DNA of 64,000 nt from Pasteurella sp049941595 (GTDB lineage: Bacteria > Pseudomonadota > Gammaproteobacteria > Enterobacterales > Pasteurellaceae). The DNA lies in contig JBNFNA010000002.1 in the NCBI GenBank assembly GCA_049941595.1, positions 62,001-126,000 on the forward strand. The letters are read 5' to 3'. Under the pieces are notes generated by a model. That model was not told where the DNA came from, did not search any database, and saw nothing but the letters and a program-made list of their open reading frames with translations. Made by a program: the position numbers and the translations under genes. Shown here one piece after another: positions 58,285 through 64,000 of this stretch; the stretch's first letter is position 1, and every line of letters starts with the position of its first letter.

Positions 58285-60498
58285 CTAACTTAAATCTATT
58301 GGATCCACGTCTAAAACACACCGCACTTTACTTGAGATCGTAATATTCGCTTGCTGAAATTGCGCCAAGGCTTGTTGTAATATCATCCGTGAAGGATGCT
58401 GTAATAATAATTGCCAACGGTACTGCCCTGCTTTTTTACTAAATGGTGCTGCAATCGGCCCTAAAATCTGCAACTGATGATTGGCTTGTGTATTCCATTG
58501 ATAAAAATAATCCGCAATTTTTTGTAACTGTTGTTCGGCTTCTTCAGAATATCGACTTTGCGCCTTAAATAACGCTTGCGCACTAAAAGGCGGCAACCCC
58601 ATATTATGACGCAGTTGCAATGCGTGTTCTGCAAAACTGTCGTAGCCTTGTGTGAGTAAGGTTTGCAAAAGCGGATGATCAGGATAATGTGTTTGCAACA
58701 CCACTTCGCCTTGCTTTTCCATCCGTCCTGCTCTGCCCGCCACTTGTACATACAGCTGAGCTAAACGCTCTTCCGCACGAAAATCCACAGAAAACAATGC
58801 ACTATCGACATTCACTAGCGCCACTAAGGTGACATCAGGGAAATGGTGACCTTTCGCCAACATTTGCGTACCAATTAAAATCTGGCTTTTGCCTTGTTGA
58901 ATATCCGATAAATAGCCTTCTAACTTGCCTTTACGTGCTGTACTGTCACGGTCAATGCGCGTGATTTGATATTGTGGAAAACGCTCTGTTAATGTTTGTT
59001 CTAACTGTTCTGTACCTAGCCCTGTAGTAATCAAATGCGTAGAACCACAATGCCCACATTGCATAGGAATCGGCTTTTGAGAAGCACAATGATGACAACG
59101 CAAAGCACGTTGATGTTGATGGTAGGTATAAGGTTTTTCACAGTGATGGCATTCCACCATCCAGCCACATTCGTGACATAGCATTACAGGGGCAAACCCT
59201 CGACGATTTAAAAACAGTAAAACTTGATTACCTTTTTGCAAATGGGCTTCCATTTGTTTCAACAAGCGTTCTGACAACCCGTTATGCACGGCTTGTTGTT
59301 TTAAATCAATCACAGAATGACGAAGTGCGGCCGAATTTCCTGCTCTTTTCGATAAGACAATATGACGATATTTGCCATTTTTGACATTATTTAGGCTTTC
59401 CAAACTTGGCGTAGCTGATCCCATTAACACGGAAATATTCAACTGTTTTGCCAACACCAGAGAAAGATCACGTGCGTGATAACGGAAACTATCTTGCTGT
59501 TTAAATGAAGCATCGTGTTCTTCATCAATTACGATTAACCCAAGATCCGAAAATTGCGTAAACAGTGCCGATCTTGTCCCAATGACGATTGCACTTTGCC
59601 CCGTTCTTGCACGTTGCCATACATTTAAACGTTGTGTGTCATTCACATTGGAATGTAAAACATCAATCACCACATTAAAACGTGCGCTAAAACGCTGTAC
59701 TGTCTGAGGCGTTAAACCGATTTCAGGCACAAGCACCAACACTTGCTGACCTTTTTTCAAGACTTCTTCAATAAGCTGCAAATAAATTTCGGTTTTGCCC
59801 GATCCCGTTACGCCATCCAGCAACCAAGCGATAAACCCCTGCTGAAACGCCAACTGGCTAAAGGCTAACGCTTGCTGCTTATTAAGCGTTAAACGGTTTT
59901 CACCATTTGTAATCGGTAAATCAGCTAAACTTTCCGACCACGTTTGTGTAATCGGTGCGACTTCCACTTCATCAATATAAGATTTTTGTTTAAGCGTAGA
60001 AAAAATTGCGGTACTAAAAGGATTATTGCCTTTTTCTAAAGGCGTTTGTGAAAGAGCATCAAGCACTTCAAGTTGTTTTTTCGCACGTTTAAATTCGCCC
60101 GTTTCAAGTTGCTGAGCAAGTGCTTGATCACCAAGTGCGGTCAATTTCCAAAAAGTTTTACTTTTTTCTACCGCACTTTCGCCCTGCCGCAACTTCACTG
60201 GCAACGCTTGAAACAACACTTCGCCCAATGCAGTTTGATAATAACTTGAAGCCCAATGCAGCAACTTCCAAGTTTCCGTGTTAAATAGACTTTCATTATC
60301 TAATACCTCAACAACCGCTTTTAATTGCTTCGGATCAATCTCTGTTTCTGTGGGGAAATCCACCACAATCGCAACCCGTTTCTGCGTTCCAAAGGGAACA
60401 ACAACCCGCCCACCAATCACAGCCTTCAAATCAGTAGGTAAAAGATAATCAAAAAAACGAAATAACGGCACCGCAAGTACCACACGGACGAGTTGCAT
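58285..60498 (-). CDS. priA: Primosomal protein N' (PriA helicase)
   Basis: Restarts replication at stalled forks. It has 737 residues. The N-terminal 3'-DNA binding domain is MQLVRVVLAVPLFRFFDYLLP. Walker A is LLDGVTGSGKTE (about 228), DEEH box VIDEEHD, and the two zinc sites CHECGWMVECHHC and CHHCASQKPIPMQCGHC (about 435-475). ILIGTQMLAKGHHFPDVTLV and QVAGRAGR are motifs V and VI. Several USS copies lie inside it. Confidence 0.97.
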   Translation of the reverse strand: MQLVRVVLAVPLFRFFDYLLPTDLKAVIGGRVVVPFGTQKRVAIVVDFPTETEIDPKQLKAVVEVLDNESLFNTETWKLLHWASSYYQTALGEVLFQALPVKLRQGESAVEKSKTFWKLTALGDQALAQQLETGEFKRAKKQLEVLDALSQTPLEKGNNPFSTAIFSTLKQKSYIDEVEVAPITQTWSESLADLPITNGENRLTLNKQQALAFSQLAFQQGFIAWLLDGVTGSGKTEIYLQLIEEVLKKGQQVLVLVPEIGLTPQTVQRFSARFNVVIDVLHSNVNDTQRLNVWQRARTGQSAIVIGTRSALFTQFSDLGLIVIDEEHDASFKQQDSFRYHARDLSLVLAKQLNISVLMGSATPSLESLNNVKNGKYRHIVLSKRAGNSAALRHSVIDLKQQAVHNGLSERLLKQMEAHLQKGNQVLLFLNRRGFAPVMLCHECGWMVECHHCEKPYTYHQHQRALRCHHCASQKPIPMQCGHCGSTHLITTGLGTEQLEQTLTERFPQYQITRIDRDSTARKGKLEGYLSDIQQGKSQILIGTQMLAKGHHFPDVTLVALVNVDSALFSVDFRAEERLAQLYVQVAGRAGRMEKQGEVVLQTHYPDHPLLQTLLTQGYDSFAEHALQLRHNMGLPPFSAQALFKAQSRYSEEAEQQLQKIADYFYQWNTQANHQLQILGPIAAPFSKKAGQYRWQLLLQHPSRMILQQALAQFQQANITISSKVRCVLDVDPIDLS

Positions 60499-60656
60499 AG
60501 CAACGCCTCACAAAAATCACAATGAGCGTATTTTGGGCTTTTTTTGGTGAGTTAACAAGGAAAATAGTTTCTTATGATTTTCATATCATTACTAGACAAA
60601 AAGAAAAAAATGGGTATATTTCCAAAATGACATAAAGAAACTTGGTTATAATACTT

Positions 60657-61493
60657 ATGCTTTTTCAACCTTCAAATTATGTAATCAGTCTTACTACTGC
60701 TAACGAACGTCGCCAACATATTCTAAAAGAGTTTTCTCAACAGGGAGTGCCTTTTAAATTTTTTGATGCAGTGTCCCCCAAAAATTTACAATATTACATG
60801 GAAATGCATTTCCCAAATTTAAGAGAAAATCAAACCCTTAGCCTAGGGGAAAAAGCCTGTTTAATGAGTCATCTCTTGCTATGGGAAAAATGCATTATGC
60901 AAAATTTACCCTATATAACAATATATGAAGATGATATATTCCTCGGAGAAAATTCCAACGCTTTTCTAAAAGAATATGAATGGTTGACATCTCGATTTAA
61001 CTTAAATGACTTATTCATAATACGTTTTGAAACTACATTAATGGATGTCAAATTAAAAAATAGCAAAATATCAAAGTATAAAAATAGGGAATTCAATATA
61101 CTACAATCAAAACATTTTGGGACTGGAGCATATCTTATTTCAAAAAATGCGGCTAAGTTTATCCTAGCTCATTATAGAAATCTTAAACCAAGTAAAATCA
61201 AGCCAGTAGATGAATTCATATTTAATGAATTAATTAGACAAAAGAAATATTACATTTATCAGTTAACCCCAGCAATTTGTATTCAAGATATTATAAAAAA
61301 TAAAAACAATACATTTTTAGATAGCCACCTACAAAATGAAAGACAAGAAATAAGAAAAGAAAATAAACCTAAAAAACTTCTCGACAAAATAAAAAGAGGA
61401 ACCTATAAAATATCTAGAATATTCACTAAACCATATAGATGGTATAATTCAAAAAAAGAAAATAAAAACTATATAAAAGTTGAGTTCAGATAA
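60657..61493 (+). CDS. Glycosyltransferase family 25 protein (LOS-type)
   Basis: 278 residues. The N-terminal NYVISLTTANERRQHILKEF, the central LSLGEKACLMSHLLLWEKC and IYEDDIFL (acidic metal site, about 95), and FGTGAYLISKNAAKFIL are hallmarks of the LgtB/Lex2B-like family that adds galactose or glucose to lipooligosaccharide. The C-terminal 60 residues are very Lys- and Arg-rich and could touch the membrane. The ATG at 60657 is chosen; a TTG at 60642 would be the only extension. No good ribosome binding site is visible, and a TATAAT ends only five bases before the ATG, so translation may be weak or leaderless. No simple-sequence repeat was seen in the 5' end. Confidence 0.82.
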   Translation: MLFQPSNYVISLTTANERRQHILKEFSQQGVPFKFFDAVSPKNLQYYMEMHFPNLRENQTLSLGEKACLMSHLLLWEKCIMQNLPYITIYEDDIFLGENSNAFLKEYEWLTSRFNLNDLFIIRFETTLMDVKLKNSKISKYKNREFNILQSKHFGTGAYLISKNAAKFILAHYRNLKPSKIKPVDEFIFNELIRQKKYYIYQLTPAICIQDIIKNKNNTFLDSHLQNERQEIRKENKPKKLLDKIKRGTYKISRIFTKPYRWYNSKKENKNYIKVEFR

Positions 61494-61504
61494 ACGAGGA
61501 TAAT

Positions 61505-62380
61505 ATGAAAATTCCATTCCCATTTAGCATATTAAAAAGAAAAAAAGATTTATATATAACAGAAAGAAAACAAAGATTTTATTCGTGGCGAAAACCTATA
61601 AAACCTTATGCTTATATCAGAGTACATAATGAAATTAAAACCATTGACGCTTGCTTTAAAAGTATAATAGACTCAGTAGCAGGAGGTGTTATAGGCTATC
61701 ATAGTTGCACAGACGGAACAGAAGAGTATATATTAGAATTTTGTAGAAAAAATCCTCAATTTATATCTGTCAAATATCCTTATGATGTTATTCCAGCAAA
61801 TGATAGAAGATATAGAGAACAAGATAAGTTAGACATAGAAACAAGACTTGATACATACTATAATTTTATATGGTCTAAACTCCCTAAAAAGAAATGGATC
61901 ATAAAGATAGATGCCGATCATGTTTTCTCAAAAGAACGACTAGAACAGTTATGTAGATTGCCTATATTCAAAAAAGACTGTGTTATATTGTCTAGAATAA
62001 ATCTACACTGCATAAATAATATTTGTTATATAAATAAAAGACATCCATTATTAGAATTAAGCGACCATTGGATCATATATAATAATGATGACATTAAATT
62101 TGAATTTTTTAGAGGGTTCATTGAAGATGAGTTTCAAGCTTGGGAAATATTAAATTTCCCTAGCAGATTTAGAAGAAAAATATATGGGGTTTTATCAAAT
62201 TGGCATTTTCCTATTGTAAAATCTCAAAGAAATAAATTTAATCCAGATGAGTGGATAGAATTAGATAAATTCAACTTTAAAAAACATATGAAAGATCATA
62301 ACATGGAAGGTAGAATAACCGATGATATGGTTAACCCAGAAAGAATTTTAAAAGAATTTGAAAAATTCAATATATCATAG
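61505..62380 (+). CDS. CgtA-like beta-1,4-N-acetylgalactosaminyltransferase family protein
   Basis: A 291-residue GT-A fold enzyme. YAYIRVHNEIKTIDACFKSI and GGVIGYHSCTDGTEEYILEFC, then FISVKYPYDV, closely resemble what I recall of Campylobacter jejuni CgtA, which adds GalNAc in ganglioside-like lipooligosaccharide. The metal-binding DxD is in IIKIDADHVF (about residue 135). It follows the family 25 enzyme by 11 bp, in the same operon. Donor and acceptor here are inference. It is very AT-rich and without USS, consistent with horizontal transfer. Confidence 0.8.
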   Translation: MKIPFPFSILKRKKDLYITERKQRFYSWRKPIKPYAYIRVHNEIKTIDACFKSIIDSVAGGVIGYHSCTDGTEEYILEFCRKNPQFISVKYPYDVIPANDRRYREQDKLDIETRLDTYYNFIWSKLPKKKWIIKIDADHVFSKERLEQLCRLPIFKKDCVILSRINLHCINNICYINKRHPLLELSDHWIIYNNDDIKFEFFRGFIEDEFQAWEILNFPSRFRRKIYGVLSNWHFPIVKSQRNKFNPDEWIELDKFNFKKHMKDHNMEGRITDDMVNPERILKEFEKFNIS

Positions 62381-62432
62381 AAAAAATAAATTTTTATAAA
62401 ATAAGGAGTTATCAACTATAACTCCTTTTCAT

Positions 62433-64000
62433 TTAATTCTTTATAAATTTTCCTACTTTATCAGAAAATAGATCAGCCATTTTCATACTCCCCCATACAT
62501 TCCAGTGATTAGAATCCATAAAAATAGGCTTATTTTCAATTAAAAGAGGATTAGGTAAATAAGAAGATAAATTAATATATTCTATGTTAGGATATTTTTT
62601 TATTAATAGCTCTATTTTTTTTAGAGAAGTCAAATATCCCTTAACTTTTTGTTCATCTGATAGACGATAGCCAATATTAATTCCATTCTGTCTAAGGTAA
62701 TAAGTTCTGACTAAATTAACACCTGAGTCATAGCTGGAATTAATAATATAGACTTTCTTACCTTCAAAGACAAGTTTAGATAATGTTTCTTCAAAATTAA
62801 TAAGAAAATCTTCAACCATATTTAACCCAGCATCTCCCCAATAATTAGTGAATACAATCACATCATAATCAGGATAAATATTTTTAATATGATTATTATA
62901 TTCTATGCATTGCTTTTTATTATAAGCCTTTTCTGAAGGAATGTAATTAAATAAAAAAAAGCAAGAGTCAGAGGATAAAACATCGGCTGCCCAACCCTCT
63001 CGTTTTCCAATGATATCAATAAATGGATTTAGATGACCTGTATGAGAATCCCCTATAAATAAAACTGAAGATTTTTTTGCTAAATCACCTTTTTTACAAG
63101 AAAACTTAGTATAAACATTATGACAAATATTATTAGGATACTTTAAAAGATCATCATCATAATTATCTTCACTATATTTCACATAGCGATGTATGCAGAA
63201 AACCAGTAAAGATGGAATCATATAAAAATAAAAAAATGACTTAATAAAATTATAATTATTTTTCCTAACAGGTGATTCAATGAAATAGAAACTGAAAATA
63301 GAAAGCATAAATGTGAGCATAATAAAGGACAAAATCCAATTAAAAGGCAACTCATAAGAACCATATAAATATCTCATATATGCTAAAACAACCCAATGCC
63401 ACAAATAGAGTGAATAAGATATTTTACCTATAAAAACAAATCCTTTATTAGAAAAAATTTTCATAAAAAATTCATTATTAGGATTACCAGAAATTAATAA
63501 TGCTGTTGCTATACAAGGTAATAAACTAGATATACCTGGAAAAAATGGAGTGTTTTTATCAAAAAAAACTAGACAAGTAATTAGAATAAATAAAGATAAT
63601 GATGATAAAATTTTTCCTAATTTAGTATTTATCAATAAATTATTTTTATAGTCAATGTTATAGATAGCAATGAAAGAACCTACCAATAACTCTATAGCTC
63701 TAGTATGGAATAAATAATAATTATTATAATTTGAAATTATAAATGAAGAAAAAGCAGAAATGAGAGCCAAAATACATAATACAAAATACTTTTTCTTACT
63801 AAGAAAAGAGTTTTTTACAATAAGTATTAAAAAAAGTGGAAATATAAAATAAAACTGTTCCTCTACAGCCAATGACCAAAAGTGGAGCAATGGTTTTTCT
63901 ACAACATCCAAATCAAAATACTCACCACTTTTGGAAAAATAAAAATTTATAATAAATTTAATCGCTTCAGTAGATGATTTTAGTAATTCAACTTTTGTTG
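62433..64000 (-). CDS. Acyltransferase 3 / SGNH O-acetyltransferase, partial (N-terminus beyond window)
   Basis: The frame stays open to the right edge, so the start is outside. The visible part begins with SKSGEYFDLD and then VEKPLLHFWSLAVEEQFYFIFPLF, the conserved acyltransferase-3 motif that normally lies around residues 130-160. About eight more membrane helices follow, then a periplasmic SGNH domain: the nucleophile Ser is in LFIGDSHTGHL, and the catalytic Asp/His are in FMDSNHWNVWGSMKMADLF. Such two-part enzymes O-acetylate LPS sugars or peptidoglycan (OafA and OafB type). It converges with the glycosyltransferase pair and probably decorates the same glycan. It is highly AT-rich. Confidence 0.88.
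   Translation of the reverse strand, partial: TKVELLKSSTEAIKFIINFYFSKSGEYFDLDVVEKPLLHFWSLAVEEQFYFIFPLFLILIVKNSFLSKKKYFVLCILALISAFSSFIISNYNNYYLFHTRAIELLVGSFIAIYNIDYKNNLLINTKLGKILSSLSLFILITCLVFFDKNTPFFPGISSLLPCIATALLISGNPNNEFFMKIFSNKGFVFIGKISYSLYLWHWVVLAYMRYLYGSYELPFNWILSFIMLTFMLSIFSFYFIESPVRKNNYNFIKSFFYFYMIPSLLVFCIHRYVKYSEDNYDDDLLKYPNNICHNVYTKFSCKKGDLAKKSSVLFIGDSHTGHLNPFIDIIGKREGWAADVLSSDSCFFLFNYIPSEKAYNKKQCIEYNNHIKNIYPDYDVIVFTNYWGDAGLNMVEDFLINFEETLSKLVFEGKKVYIINSSYDSGVNLVRTYYLRQNGINIGYRLSDEQKVKGYLTSLKKIELLIKKYPNIEYINLSSYLPNPLLIENKPIFMDSNHWNVWGSMKMADLFSDKVGKFIKN

Noticed and set aside
1..64000. Insertion sequences, transposases or prophage genes
   Set aside because: No transposase, integrase or phage structural protein was recognised in any reading frame.

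Overview
The window is about 64 kb of chromosome from a gamma-proteobacterium of the family Pasteurellaceae, most likely Haemophilus, Aggregatibacter or a close relative. Three observations support this. The 9-mer AAGTGCGGT and its complement, the Hin-type DNA uptake signal sequence (USS), occur dozens of times in genes and intergenic hairpins. The base composition is AT-rich. The proteins read as close relatives of Haemophilus and Pasteurella proteins, and Cas9 strongly resembles what I recall of Pasteurella multocida Cas9, with the same length of 1056 residues. I cannot name the species.

Layout. Positions 232-7213 hold an HXXEE membrane protein, an AI-2E family exporter, glnB, mogA, a three-gene phospholipid-type set (CDP-alcohol phosphatidyltransferase, acyltransferase, CDP-diglyceride synthase-like) and a large DASS/TrkA-C transporter. 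Positions 7245-20240 are the classic envelope and translation run on the minus strand: pyrH, frr, dxr, uppS, cdsA, rseP, bamA, skp, lpxD, fabZ, lpxA, lpxB, rnhB. A phosphoethanolamine transferase lies at 20398-21981, then rpsB-tsf with an S2-type leader and an internal terminator. Positions 24012-30274 form one plus-strand efflux operon (HlyD, RbbA-type fused ABC, YhhJ-type permease, TolC-like lipoprotein). ppiD, bamC, dapA, bcp, purT and luxS follow.

The gap between luxS and yqaA holds the best candidate for something undescribed: a plus-strand RNA of about 74 nt with a sigma-E-like promoter and an intrinsic terminator. It sits exactly where Enterobacteriaceae carry the sigma-E sRNA MicA (luxS-micA-gshA-yqaA-yqaB), with gshA absent. 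After yqaA, yqaB, a standalone PRD protein, three tRNA genes, rep and a small lipoprotein comes a complete type II-C CRISPR-Cas9 locus (41764-49564). It has 44 repeats including one degenerate repeat, 43 spacers of 30 nt, cas2, cas1, cas9 and a divergent tracrRNA. Regulatory details in this locus include overlapping -35 boxes for cas9 and tracrRNA, a terminator between cas9 and cas1, and a strong terminator closing the crRNA transcript.

Beyond CRISPR lie a small protein of unknown function, arfA with its in-gene terminator, an ArsC-like gene, perM, an acrR-acrA-msrC-acrB efflux operon, ftsN and priA. The right end (60657-64000) is a very AT-rich, USS-free surface-glycan locus: a family 25 glycosyltransferase, a CgtA-like N-acetylgalactosaminyltransferase and an acyltransferase/SGNH gene cut by the window edge. 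A recurring theme is envelope biogenesis and stress (rseP, bamA, skp, bamC, ppiD, Lpx enzymes), which would fit a sigma-E sRNA in the same neighbourhood.
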